A DNA stretch of 64,000 nucleotides from the NCBI GenBank assembly GCA_907165065.1, contig OU015523.1:25075834-25139833 (forward strand). Reading direction: 5' to 3'. Below the pieces are notes generated by a model. It was not told the origin of the DNA and searched no databases. It worked only from the letters and a program-made list of their open reading frames with translations. Origin of the DNA: Caprimulgus europaeus. Its lineage: Eukaryota; Chordata; Aves; Caprimulgiformes; Caprimulgidae. Made by a program: the position numbers and the translations under genes. Of this stretch, positions 12,801-26,029 are shown in pieces; the first letter of the stretch is position 1, and every line of letters starts with the position of its first letter.

Positions 12801-14500
12801 AGATAAGAAGCAAGGATTGACCAATTCACTTTATAAAGTCCAACTCACAATCATGAACAAGTCATTCTAGCTTGAAATTCACACTTGGGTTTTTCCAGGT
12901 CATGTTTGGCTGTTCAGGGTTTCTGACTTTCACTGAACACTAAGTGCACTATCTGTATTTTGTGCCTTTTAACATCAACCACAGTCCATGTGGAACACCA
13001 TGTAACACTAAATCCAACAGTGGAGAGGAGAATTCTGCACCTCAAGAGAAAAATGTCTCAAAACATCATTAAATACACTTACATGCACATGGACCCCCCT
13101 GAACCCACCAATCTACAGGCTCTACCGGCTGGAACTATGTCCAAGTTGGAGGGACGAGGAGCATCTGCTGACCTCTAGGTTTGGATGCACACTCCCCATG
13201 CATCCCATGTTCATCAAGTGCATTGGACTTCAGTGTAGATTATTGAGAAAGGTCTAGTGTGATCATGAGAAGGAAAACAACCTCTCTGTGCTCTCTCACC
13301 TCCCCCCAGCTCCCCATTTTGGTTGGGGAGTAAGGCTTGAGGGTAAACTGCAGAGCACAGCTGTACCACTGTATCAACATAGTTTTAATCTGCCTCTAGT
13401 TAAAAATACATTAACACACCAAAGTCACAGAATCTCCTCCTCCTATCAACTCCCACCAAAAACACTGATTAAAATAAAATAAGGAAAGGTCGTAATGGTG
13501 GAGAGATGGAAGTAAATTTTTGCATACAATAAGAATATTCCAAATTGATTAACACAAAATAGAAGTACATTTAATGTAGTACTGTGGTACACATAATGAA
13601 AGAGAAGGCAAATCAGACATTAATTAGCCATCTTTCCTAAAGACAGCATCTAGCATCAAAGCCTGGGGTAACAGCTCCATAGCATATCAAAATAAGCATC
13701 ACATATGCCATGCTCAATTTCTGCCCCATTTGCTGAATGCTTTAACTCAGCATCCAGATGTTACAACAACAAACCTCACTATCTCCTTTCCAGCAGCTGG
13801 AAGCTTGGGAGCAAATAAAACAGTAGCATTCACACCTGAGTGAAGAGTTATACTAAGTGTAACGGATACAATCACAATGCTGACAAAGCTTGATCTTGGG
13901 AGTATTCAAAGGCAAACTTATATCTCTAAAAGATGGAGTCAGATTGTCTAAATTAAACTCTTGATTTTACTCTGCTTCTAGAAGATTCAGCCTCCGGGAT
14001 TATTTTGAGTAATTTTTATCCTGGATGTAATGTGTAATTTTCTTTAATGATTATCCTACTAAAGGATTAGTCTTTCCTCCAGGTGCTTAAAATTCCAAGT
14101 GTTTTTCCATATTTAGTGGTGATTTCAGCTTAATCCAGTATTTCCTCTTTTTCCAAAGCCTCATTTGCACCGGGTAAATAAACTTCAAGTTCAGATTCAA
14201 AGTCTTGATGACTAAGGGAAAAAAATTAGGGAAACCTTCCACAGCACCAGGTCAACATCCAAGCATATACTTTGAGTAGATGCTTAAGTCTCATTAAGGT
14301 TTCTTTCTCTGTATACAGAAAATGCCTCAGGATATTTCCTAGTTAAGTCTCTCAATCAGCTGCTTCTCTTTCTCTTCCAAGACATCATGTCAGGAACTAC
14401 ATTTGATCAAGATATCATACCAGCTTTACATCTAGAAGGTCTTCTTAAAACCACCCTTTGCATGCACTGTGAGAACTAAAGCCACATGACAAGACTTTTC
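9878..14500. other. Intergenic, no gene seen
   Basis: No gene or recognisable mobile element. There is a short imperfect tandem copy at about 10364-10402 (tttcctcaatatcaagaaag, then tttcctcaatgtcaagaatc). Open frames here are short and unrelated to families I know. Confidence 0.55.
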
Positions 14501-15515
14501 TGTTGGGGGTGGGAGGGGGCATTTTTGGTAGTAGGGGAAGGTGCTGGAGTGATGGTCCCTGTGAGAAGCTTTGCAAAGCTCCCAGGGCTCCAAGGCATAC
14601 CTGACTCCAGCCCAAGCTGAGCCAATTAGCAATAGGGAAACACCTCTTTGAATCAATATTTATGAGGGGAAGAACTGTTTTGAAAAGAAGGAAGAGAGAA
14701 ACATAAGGAGAGACCATTGACTTGAACAAAAAGGACCATCAGCCAAAACAAACTGGAGAGCAGGGTTGCCATGAGGAAGGAAGAGAAGACAGAGAACCAC
14801 AGACATTCAGTTCAACACCCATAGAGTAGGAGAAGGTAAATGAGGTCCCTGCAGCCCATGGAAGTGCAATGGCAGAGCAGATACTCATGTGTAGGCCATG
14901 GAGGACTCCACAGTGGAGCAGAGAGCTGTGCCTGAGGGTAGTTGTGACCTGGAGAGCTCATGTTGAGCAAGACGGTCACCCTCCAGAGACACTCAGTGAC
15001 ATAGCCAGGGAGGAAGAGGTGTGCTGGACTGGAGACCCATCTGCTACCTGTGGACATGCCCATGCCAGAGCCAGGAGCTGTGCCCAAAGAGTTCTGTGGC
15101 TCCATGGGAAGCCTACAGTGGAACACATTGTTCCTGGACTCTTGTAGCCCACAGGAGGGATCTTATGCCAGAAAGAGTGGCATAGACAAACTGGCTGCAA
15201 CCCCCCATCCCACTGTGGGGAAGAAGGTAGAGAAATAGGCAGCAAAGCAATTTGAACCAAGGGAGAAGAGAGAGGTGGGGATAAGATGTTTTAAGATGTG
15301 GTTGTTATGTCTCACTATGCTATTCTGATTGATTGGTAATTAATTACACTGATTTTTCTTCCCTAAGTCGAGTCTATTTTGCCTGTGACCACAATGGTGA
15401 GTGAGCCCTCCCTGTCCTCATTTCAACCCATGAGCCCTTTGTTGTGTTTCTCTTCCCATCTCACCAGGTGGGGGGAGTGAGTGCAGGACCATGTGGTCTT
15501 ATCTGTGGGTAGAAC
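14501..15515 (+). mobile_element. ERVL-type solo LTR, same family as 2161-3121 (fossil)
   Basis: It runs parallel to the 2161-3121 LTR over its whole length. Shared blocks include 'tttttggtagt', 'ccattgac..gaacaaaa', 'aggtccctgcagcccatgg', 'gcccatgccagagccaag' and 'gagtctattttgcc'. It starts near TGTTGGGGG and fades near 'aggaccatgtggtc', where the expected CCACCACA end is not recognisable, so the right border is approximate. No duplication is visible at its ends. The intervening 11 kb has no viral genes, and the first copy has its own target duplication, so the two are separate solo LTRs. This one looks the more decayed. Confidence 0.8.
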
Positions 15516-15552
15516 CTTTAACCAGTGTCTTGGAAAAGAACCATACACTCAC

Positions 15553-15573
15553 AAAATAAAATAAAATAAAAAT
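15553..15573. repeat. (AAAAT)n short tandem repeat
   Basis: About four units of aaaat/aaata just downstream of the LTR at 14501-15515. Confidence 0.8.
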
Positions 15574-18500
15574 ACACAACAAACTTGTGCTATACACTTA
15601 CTCAACACAGAGATGTAAAGTTGGAAATTCATTATTAGAGACCAGATTTTTCCCTGAGCTATGCAGAAGAATTCTTAGGTTTCATTCTAGGATATGCAAT
15701 GGAAGTCTCTTTAAACCTAGCCATGATTATCAGCACTGTGTATAGGTAGTATTTAAAGAGTTTAGTACAATTTATTGAAGTACTCCAAGGTTATTTGCAT
15801 TGCAGTAGTTTCTTTTCCTATTTCATTGAGCCACTTAATAATTAGATGTAAAATTGTTAATTGTAACTGTTAAAAGTAAAGTTTGCGACATAGGTATTTT
15901 ACTCTTATCTGCAAGAAATATCCCACAGCAAGTAAGAGGCTGCACCAGGCCTCGTGATTAAAGCTGGTTAATGGTCTGTGCACCAGATCCCACTTTAAGA
16001 TGATTAGAAAGAAATGCATGTGGACTATTTCAGTCTTTCCTTGCCAGGTGAGTACTAGGCAAGTCATTATCAAGGGCTGAAACATAGTGAAATGGTGAAC
16101 ATGGGAGAAACTGAAGCAAAATGCCACCTTTACCCAAGAAAGCATCCCAAAATTATGACAAGAAAGCAGCAGAGGCATCTCAGAGAGTATTCCCCAGTAG
16201 TTCAAGCCAAGCTGAGTAAGTGATCGTTTTCTTTGCTGGTCTCCACAGCCAGGGAGACAGTTGGTCTCCTCCTCCTCAGCCACCCTACACCACCACACTT
16301 CAGGGCACTGGCAGTGCTTTGACAGGAATAAGATGGATACTCTTGGCTGCTCATGTGTTTTCCAGAATAGCTACTCATTCCCGACCAGTACAGAAAACTA
16401 AGAATGAACTTCACATCTCTGGAAGATTTACCTTCTATTAACACAAGCAATATTCCAAACTCACATATTCCAGTAGTCATTTAGAAGAACTCTCTGGACA
16501 AGCAGCTGTTTGTCAAGAGTGAGAGGAGAGATACAGTCTTGAAGTACACTGTAGCAAGCACAGTCTGTTACTTTTGAGGTGTTTTATCAATAAGAGGTTT
16601 GGCTAGTTATAAGACAATTAAATATTGAGAACATCTGGCATATCTAATGAAATTTGGACTTCTCCCAACTGATCTTATAATTAGATCTCATTTTTACATT
16701 AAATAAAATGAAAAACACTAACCAGTAATCATTAATGAAATTGGTGCTGCTGAATGCCAGTTGACACAAGAATATGTCCTATCTGCCTTCCAGGCAATGC
16801 CCCAAAATACACTGACAGTTATTGTATTGCCCTTTTCTTTGTTATTCATGGGTAAGCCTCACTGTGGAACTGCTGGTTTTCCTCCACTGAGCAGGTAGAA
16901 GATTATCATCCACACCTTTTCTACTTGAATTAATGTGCTATTGCCTGCAGAATGATCAGGTTGAAGGATTAAAGCCAAAGAAGTGGTTCTTCCTCTTAAC
17001 TTAATACATACCAGGAACACCAAAACACGTCACACATCAACAGGCTTCCTGAAACATGATAGACCTGAAATCTTTACACCAGCTCCTGGCTGATCAGAAA
17101 AATAAATGAAAGATGGAAGAAATCCCTTCACTGCCACTGTTAATAAACATAATATTTAATATATTTGGAGACCCAGTAATGTTTCATCCTTGAAACCTGA
17201 ACAATTCTATTTACTAGGGAAAGATTAGGCATTCAAGAAAGATGAAGTGCCAGGAAATGAATCCAGAGTTTATTTTAATAGATTCATTGTTACCTGCAGA
17301 CATAGACTAAGCAAACACTTCCTTCAGCAATAAAGTCAATAGCAGCATTTCCTGCTGCTGCAATGACTTGCCTTTTTTGACATCTCAGTTGGTAGTTGTC
17401 TGCTCCATATTAGTTTGTTGAACCAACACACCTACACAATAGCAGAGAAAACTGAGACAGTTTTAATTTTAATCTCTGCACTCTAAACAGATCAGCAGTT
17501 TCCTCACACATTCATGGTATAATTAAGAAGTTATATTAAAAAAATGTTATTATTAGACAGGGAGTGGAATTGTCCAGCACTTCAGGGATCCATAAGGCAG
17601 GAGATGGCCATGGCTGAGGACTCCTCCCTACTCAGGCATGCATGAGGCTATCTAAAATGGGGCACACCACTGAATCTCAGTGTTTTGCCACATGGTAGAC
17701 ATTTACTTACAAAAAAATGAGCTGTGAGTGCACTAAGGGCATTTGGAGGCAATACTAGGCAACCGGAGAACTAAGGAAGGGAGGAAGAAGACTTTTCACA
17801 GCATACATCTTCTTGCCTCTTGTTTTTTGAGATACTTCTAGATTTGCTCCAGTTACTCCCCCCTCTGATTTTTTCTCTCTCTTTTTATCACTAGTATTGC
17901 TTACATTAGAAATGCAGAAGCATGAAAAAGAATTTACAGAAAATGGCATGGACAATAACAAAAAAACCCTTTAATTTTCTTATTCCTTGAACTTTTTATT
18001 TGCTGTTCATGCTGGGAAGGGAGCAGACTTGGTATTACCTTCAGGGTATTACAGGCTGAGGAGTGTGCTGGCAAGTGATTCACCTCCCAGCTGTAGGGAT
18101 TTTCCTGTCCATTTGAATTAATGTGCTGCTGTGACAGGGAATCATTTACTCCCCTCCTTCTCCCCATTCTCCCTACAGTATTTTTACACATTCATATACA
18201 AAGGTACATACTTGCTCACATGCATATATACATGTGTAAATACATGTTCACACACAAAGCAGGTCTTGTTTCTGTGGCACTATAGAAAAAAGATTCTATT
18301 GCATGTCAGAAAGTAAAACCTGGAAAGCAATTATAAGTTTAAAGCTAAATGGGTGACTTGTTGCACTAGTATGTAAACAAGAAATATTAATGGATACCAC
18401 AGCCAAAGTATATATGCCTGAGGAACTCCAGAAACAAAAGTGTTAATCAGCAGGATACTGCTGGTGTCACTGCTCCTGCAGAGGGGCAGATTTTAAAATT

Positions 18501-21500
18501 ATTCCTTCTTTCTTTCTTGAAACAGGAACTGGGAACTCAAGAACTACACCAGTCTGGAGTTCTTGTAGTTACAATGGTGCCAGAAAACCACCACAGTTTA
18601 TAGAAACACCCTCTGCACCTCTTCACACCCAACCTCCTCCCCCCCTGCCCCCTTCAGCTAATTTCATTGCTGTCACAACAGTAGACCTTCATGGATGTTA
18701 CCCAGAGCTACAGCACATGCTAAGAATTATTCCTGCAGTTGCCATAATTCTTTCTGGCTTAAAGTTTATTTTTTATCACACAGTTAGTGAAAGCCTTTTC
18801 TCTGTGTTGAAACAGCCAAAAGAGATTTACATTACTTTTCTTGTCTTTGAAATTTCAAGAGCTGTAGATTTTTATCAAGGCGTATTCCCCAATAAGGTGC
18901 AGGGAGAAACCAGGGGAATACTCCCCTCTGCTGACTTTGGCATTCGAGGTATAATTCAATAACAAAGCCAGACACATCCAATATAATTTGGGCACTTTCA
19001 GCCTAACCTACTGCCTACCTGCCACTTCAGAAGATATACGGATCTACCAGTCCTAGGTCATCTCTACCAGCTCCACACCGCCCTTCCAAGGAACATGAAG
19101 AAGCTGAAGTAACATGAGGACTGATATTGAAGCAACTGAATCCCATTCCATGTGTTTAGACTACACATTTCACCTAGGATCCATCTGCAGGCAATGAAGA
19201 GAATAAGGTGTCTTCAGCAGGTGATTCACCTACCTTAACAGCTACCTAACATCTAACAGCTACCCTGTAATAGGTAGTTCTTTCTTCAGGGGATCCAAGT
19301 CTTAGCCTAAACAAGGCATTTTTTAAAAGAGATGTGCTAATACTTGCTATTGCTATGAAGGTCAGCAAATTTCATATTCATCTACCTCAAAGACAGTAGC
19401 AAGGAAAAAAAAAAAAAGAAGTAAAAAAAGCCCAGACCCTCAAAAAGCAGGGCATACTTCCTCTTCAGATAATCTTTTTTATAGGTAGTACTGTCTTCTT
19501 ACTAGTAAAGTACTTAGGTCAGAGAACAATGACAGCATAGGCATCAATCATCAAATAATCATCTATATAGCTTAGGCAATGACAGCCATAGCTTGTACTG
19601 GTTGTCTTTTTTACTTTAATGGCATCAGGGTGACTTGCTGCCTGCATGAAGTCTGCATTTCATTGGCCTTTTTAAAAGAAACAAGGTGGCAACTTAACAG
19701 TGGTCTGAAAAAAGGAAGGAACCAATTATTCTGTCATCAAGTCATTCTGTCATCCAATTATATTTTTGTTATCATACATCTCCACGTATATAAACCTCAA
19801 ATTTTGTGGAGAATTTCAAACAAAAAAAACCAAACCAAAAAATCCCTGTTTGCTCAGAGTATATATATACACCAGAGAAAGGATCTGCCACAGACCCAAA
19901 GGCTATGGCAATTTTTGTAATCAAACTCAACACGCATAGCTTGGAGATGCACTAGTAAATCAAACATACCCATGACTTTTCCCAGGCTCTGGGGCTAGGA
20001 GCCATGGAGCACCCGGAGCCCACAGAGCACCCTAAGCCCTGGCTCCTGGGCATAGCCTGGCTGCAGGCAGGCTGTCGATGGGCTCTCTGGTCCACACTAA
20101 CTGCCAGAGTTGTACCCAGGAACTGTTTGGCAATGTGCTAGTCCTCTGGGGCCAAAACTGTTTAAAAAATTGGTATGGGATCAAGTTCCTGTGCCCAGGA
20201 GCCTTTCAACCAGTTGAGCAGATGCATCCTTCCTGAATGGAGCGCTGATGCCAGTCTTCTCTTTTCAGGTTGGCTTTAATACAGCTGCAGGGACGAAACC
20301 TCAGACGAGACATACTGTTCACTGGGGCTGGGGTGAAGCTTGGTGCCCTTTTGGCCACCTCATTGAAGGGAAGGCTGCAGAGGTGAAGAGGACCCAAGCT
20401 GCGGCATTGAGCCCTGCTGCTGGCAGGGCTGCTCCCCACCAGAGTCAGGCATCTGCAGCAGGAGCAAGGGAGCTGTTGTGGGAGCATATGGAAACAGAGC
20501 AGTGAGATTTTTGTGAGGGAGATGAGGATGCAGTTGTGCAAATGGGAGAGAGTTGTATGCTGGGCAAACAGGAGGTTCTTCACACCCTGACACTCAGCCA
20601 GGTGCTACCCAAAATCTGCATCAGTATTCAGACATTCAGCAGTGGCTATAACTGAAGGCAAGCCAGAAAAAAGACTACAGATAATGCCTGTGCTTACAGC
20701 ATAAAGCGAGAATATAAAAATATCTATGTTTGGAGTACAACTTCAGGGAGGGCAGAGAACAGCAGGATCACTTCTAATAGTGTTTCCTCTTTGTATGTAC
20801 CTTCAAAAGTGTAGTAAAGTTATCCTGTATCCTCTTTCTCGAGCACCTGAGGGAACCATTTCGGGTCATAGCTTCTCAGATTTTTTACATCCCTTATTAA
20901 GTTGAGACAAGGAGAGGTATTTACAATGATACCACTCTTCTAGGTTCCAAATGATTTATTTATCACATAATCATTTATAGCTAAAAAAAAAAATAGATGC
21001 TGAAATTAAATCATTTTGTACATAGCATCATGGATATAAATGGACACTCTGATCACTAGCTGACACAATGGATTGTCTCCCTGAGAATAATTTGGGTGTT
21101 AGACTTATGTGTGCTTGCCTGCCAGCATTCCTATAACAGGTTAAGCTATTAATATTATTAGCTTCCAAAATGGAATTTACTGAATCAGAGAAGATGTGAG
21201 AAAATGAGGAATTTTTTTTTTTCCTTACTGATGATTATTACAAATACTGTGTGTCATTTCAGCTATGGGAATCTGAGTTTTTTCGTGTTTTAATTTATGG
21301 CACAGAACAGAAGTCACAAAAACTCTGCCTTCTCCTCAGATGCCAGTTTAAGTGATACAGTATAAGCACCTCAAATTTAGATTTGGTTTATGAGAAAATA
21401 GTTTCACACAGTACATCAGCTCTACTAGAGGCATCATCCAGAGATCCAAGACTGTCAGAGTCAAGGTTGCTGACTTGTTCTAAATGGGTCTATGTCCTCT

Positions 21501-21949
21501 GGATCCACAGAGATAAATCTGAGACCTGGCTTTTGTCTCTGGTTTAGCAGGAACTAGGATCTTGTCTGCCTTTCTTTCTGTAGAGAGGTCAAGATCCATG
21601 GCTGGCCCTATTTCCCCAAAGACATAATCTTCTTTTCAGGAAAAGACTGACAAGTTCTAGCGCAGGGGTCAGCTTGATGCAACTTCAGAGAGTCCAGACA
21701 TAAAATTTATGTAACGTAGAGAAAAATAAAAGACTGTCAGGTTTCATAATTAGAAAAAAAAACCAAGGGGAACATTATTAACTGTAGCCACTTCCATTTG
21801 GCAGCATTGGTATTTATTAATATTGCCAACACAAGAAACTGATCGTCTAGACATTAACAAGTTGCAAAAGTAGCTTCAGTGTAAGCAAGGGCCTGTTCAG
21901 CTGAGTTTTTAGTGGTTTAATTTTCATGCAGCATATAGTAAAAATACAA
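15574..21949. other. Intergenic, no gene seen
   Basis: About 6.4 kb without a supported gene. An A-run lies at 19405-19417. A locally GC-richer patch at about 19980-20500 contains short open frames on both strands with no recognisable domain. A 142-codon minus-strand frame at 15870-16298 shows no known motif. Confidence 0.5.
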
Positions 21950-22030
21950 ATCACAGAATCACAGAATGGTAGGGATTGGAAGTGACCTCAGGAGATCATC
22001 TAGTCCAACCCCCCTGCCAAAGCAGGTTTC

Positions 22031-25002
22031 CTACACCAGGTTGCACAGGAAAGCATCCAGGTGGGTTTTGAACATCTCCAGAGAAGGAGACTCCACAACC
22101 TCTCTGGGCAGCCTGTTCCAGTGCTCTGTCACCCTCACAGTAAAGAAGTTTTTCCTTATGTTTGTCTGGAACTTCCAGTGTTCCAGTTTTTGCCCATTGC
22201 CTCTTGTCCTGTGACTGGGCACCACCAAAAAGAGCCCAGCCCCATACACTTGTCCCCCACACTTCAGATATTTACAGAGATTGATAAGATCCCCTCTCAG
22301 TCTTCTCTTCTCCAGGCTGAAGAGTCCCAGCTCTCTCAACCTTTTCTCATATAGGGGATGCTCCAGGCCTCTCGTCATCTTTGTGGCCCTCCACTGGACT
22401 CTCTCCAGAAGATCCCTGTCTTTCTTGAACTGGGCAGCCAAGAACAGGACATAATACTCCAGACATGACCTTACCAGGGCAGAGTAGAGGGGCAGGAGAA
22501 CCTCCCTTGACCTGCTGGCCATGCTCTTTTTAATGCCCCCCAGGATACTGTTGGCTTTCCTGGCCACAAGGGCACACTGCTGGCTCATGGCTATCTGCTG
22601 TCCACCAGCACACCCAGGTCCTTTTCCACAGAGCTCCTCTCCAGCAGGTCAGCCCCTAACCTGTACTGGTGCATGTGGTTATTCCTCCCCAGGTGAAGGA
22701 CTCTGCACTTGCTCTTGTTGAACCTCATCAGGTTCCTTTCTGCCCAACTCCCCAGTGTGTCCAGGTCTCACTGAATGGCAGCAGCCAGCCACTGGCAGTG
22801 GCAGTGTGTCAGCCACTCCTCCCAGCTTTGTATCGTCAGCAAACTTGCTGAGGGCGGACTCTACCCCTACATCCAGATCATTGATGAAGATGTTAAACAA
22901 GACCAGACCCATTACTGACCCCTGGGGAACACCACTAGTTACAGGCCTCCAACTGGATTCTGAGCCACTGATCACAACCTTCTGAGCTCTGCCAGTCAAT
23001 CAGTTCTCAATCCACATCAACGACCACTCATCTATCCCATACCTTCTAAGCTTTGCTACAAGGGTGTTGTGTGGTACGGTATCAAAAGCCTTGCTGAAAT
23101 CAAGGTAGACAACATCCACTGCTTTCTCCTCATCTACCCAGCTTGTGATGACATCATAGAAGGCTATCAAGGTCAAGCATGATTTTCCCTTAGTGAAACC
23201 ACGCTGACTACTCCTGATAACCTTCTTTTCTTCAACTGCTTAGAGATGTTATCAAGAATGAGCTGTTCCATCACCTTTCCAGGGATGGAGGTGAGGCTGA
23301 CTGGCCTGTAGTTGCCCAGATCCTCCTTCTTGCCCTTTTTGAAGACTGGTGTGACATTGGCTATCCTCCAGTCTTCAGGCACCATTCCTGTTCTCCAAGA
23401 CCTGTCAAAGATGATAGAGAGCGGTTTAGCGATCATTTCCACCAGCTCCTTCAGCACTCGTGGGTGCATCTCATCGGGGCCCATGGATTTGTGTATATTG
23501 ATTTTGTTTAGGCTGTCTCTGACATTTCTTCCTCAACCAAGGGGCAGTCTTCCTCTCTCCAGACTCTCTCTCTTCCCTTTAGCATCTGGGCTTCTTAAGA
23601 GGCACTTTTAGCCGTAAAGACTGAAGCAAAGAAGGTGTTCAGTGTCTCTGCCTTCTCAGTGTCTCCTGTTACCAGGGCACCCGCCTCATTCAGTAGTGGG
23701 CCCACATTTTGCCTGGTCTTCCTTTTTTCATTGATGTACTTTAAAAAAGCCTTTTTTGTTGTCTTGAACCTCCTTTGCCAGATTTAGTTCCAAGTGGGCC
23801 TTAGCCTTCCTAGTTGCACCCCTGCAGGCCCTGACCACATCCCTACATTCCTCCCAAGTGGCTAGATCCTTTTTCCACATTTCATGGGCCTTCCTCTTCC
23901 CTTTGAGTTTTTCCATGAGCTCCTTGCTCATCCACGCGGGTTTCCTTCCACTCTTGCCTGATTTCTTTCTCCTAAGGACACACTGGTCTTGGGCTTAGAG
24001 GAAGTAGTACTTGAATTTTAACCAACTCTTTTGGGTCCCCTTACCTTCCAACAATCTAATACGTGGAATACCCCCAGTTATGTCCTTGGAGAAGTTGAAG
24101 TTGGCTCTCCTAAAGTCCAGGGTTGCAACCCTACTTATTGGCTTGTGTCTTCCACATGAGATCCTGAATTCCAGCATCTCATGGTTGCTGCATCCCAGGC
24201 TGCCCCCAACCTTCACATCCTCAATCAGACCTTCCTTGTTAGTAAGAGCAAGGTCCAGAAGCACACCTCTCCTCGTCAGCTCTTCCACTGCCTGCATCAG
24301 AAAGTTATCCCCTGTGCATTGCAGGAACCTCCTGGACTGCGTGTGCCTGGCCATGTTGCTTTTCCAACAAACATCAGGGTGATTGAAGTCCCCATGAGAA
24401 CCAGGGCCTGTGATCTTGAAGCTACTCTCAGCTGCCTGTAGAAGGCCTCATCCACCTCTTCATCCTGATTAGGTGGCCTATAGTGACACCCACAACAGTG
24501 TCACCTATGTTAGCCCACCCCGTAACTTTCACCCATAAGCTCTCCATTCATTCATCATCCATCTCTAGGTAGAGCTGGATACATTCTAGTTGCTCTCTCA
24601 CATAAAGGGCAACCTTGCCTTGCTGGCCTCTCTTTCCTCAAGAGGACATACCCATCCATGACTATTCCAATCATACGAACTGTCCCACCGTGTCTCTGTG
24701 ATCACAACAAGGTCATGGCACTGTGACTGCACACAGGTCTCTAGTTCTTCCTGTTTGATCCCCATGCTGGGTGCATTTGTACACAAACAATCAAGAGAGG
24801 AGAAGGGAGTGTAGCAACCAGGTTTCCCCAAGGAAGTGCAAGAGGACCTCCTGTAGTTCTGCACACCCTTGAGGTGACTGACCCTCTGGCTCCAGTCATG
24901 GGAGGCAGCTAAGACAGACTTGTCACTCTGACAGTTGGCCTGTCCCATTCCCCAGTCTACTGCAATGGCATGGGCATTGCTACTTTGGACCTCAACCCCC
25001 AA
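22031..25002 (-). pseudogene. CR1 ORF2 remnant (endonuclease and reverse transcriptase)
   Basis: It is a decayed copy of the LINE replication protein. In order on the minus strand: an apurinic-type endonuclease start at 24598-25002 with 'DLVVITETRWDSS'; the end of the endonuclease at 23995-24354 with 'GCSNHEMLEF'; a linker at 23728-23931 with 'DNKKGFF'; the first part of the reverse transcriptase at 23173-23484 with '[19 protein letters not shown]'; the catalytic part at 22679-22999 with '[19 protein letters not shown]' and the active-site box FADD in '[10 protein letters not shown]'; and the C-terminal region at 22031-22588 with 'LEYYVLF' and '[18 protein letters not shown]'. It falls into at least six open segments separated by frame changes or stops, so it cannot make a working protein. 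Confidence 0.92.
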
Positions 25003-25194
25003 GCCATTGAGTTTGAAGCCTGCCTTACTAGGTTAGCCAGCTTGCTGCCAGAGATTGCTCTGCTTCTTCTAGACAGGTAGAACCCATCCCTCCCTAACAG
25101 ATTATAATCTAAATAGGAAATTCTATTATCATAAAAACCAAAACCCTTGTGTCAACACCAGCCACGTACCCAGGAGTTTACGTGCATTATGTGT

Positions 25195-26028
25195 TTATTT
25201 CTGGCTTCCCACTTTCCTCCAACAGGCAGAATGGAGGAGAAAATAACTTGGGCACAGATGTTTTTCACTTTTATAATCTTCCTTGATTCTTCCCATGTTG
25301 TGCCTTGTAGCATCATTGGTGCCCACATGAAAGTCCAGCAGCTGATAGTCTGTTTCTTTGATTAGTTGTGGTACCCTCACAGCAAAGTCCCAGATCTTGG
25401 CTCCCGGGAGGCAGCAGACCTCTCGAGATTCCCTGTCAGGCTGGCAGAGGGGACACCCAGTGCCTTTTAACAGTGAATCCCTCACTACAAGCACCCAATG
25501 CTTCTTTTTCAGATATCCACTGCAGGGTGCTGGTGCAGTTACTTCCTGCACATATAGCTCCTGTGCGTTGAGGGGTTCTATAGGTGTGAGAGCTTCGAAC
25601 CTGGTTTTGGTGGTGATGGTGGAGGGTGGTGACTGAAGCGGAGCCCTGCTTTTCCAGGTCATAAGGAGCAAGGTGCCTCCATCGCAGTGTCATCCCCTAG
25701 TGGGACATGATTCTCGAATATCTATCTCTTTCTGTAATGCACCTCTAATGTAGCATAGCCTTTCCACTACTTCTTGCAGCTCTGCCACCTGACGTAGGAG
25801 ATCATCCACCTGTGCACATCGAGCACAGGCACCCACCTTATGATTGTGAGAAGGTTCAGGGCACTCAGTCGAGACAGCCACCTGAACCGAGGCCTCCTTT
25901 CTCCCCAGCTCTGTCTGGGTGGCTGCATCAGACACCTCTGGGGGCTTTGCTGAAGGGGGACTGGTTTTAGCTCTCAGATGAGCGCTCACAACCGTACTGC
26001 CGGGAATCCCCTGGTAGCAGACCCACAA
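25195..26028 (-). pseudogene. CR1 ORF1 remnant with SGNH/GDSL esterase-like domain
   Basis: CR1 ORF1 proteins bind RNA and in many clades carry an esterase domain. The N-terminal segment (25690-26028) has the CxxC and coiled-coil signature 'CARCAQVDDLLRQVAELQEV'. The C-terminal segment (25195-25671) has the esterase landmarks. Block I reads 'VVRDSLLKGTG', where the family has GDSLL, so the conserved Gly is Arg here. The later block reads 'DFHVGTNDAT', matching the GTND block. The two segments are in different frames. It lies directly downstream of the CR1 5' UTR, in the expected place. Confidence 0.85.
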
Positions 26029-26029
26029 G

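Noticed and set aside
2161-15515. One provirus with the LTRs at 2161 and 14501 as its two ends
   Set aside because: The first LTR has its own perfect 5-bp duplication on both sides, the region between holds no viral genes, and another LTR family sits inside it. They are separate solo LTRs.
15870-16298. 142-codon minus-strand open frame as a gene
   Set aside because: No domain, no splice context and chance-level length.
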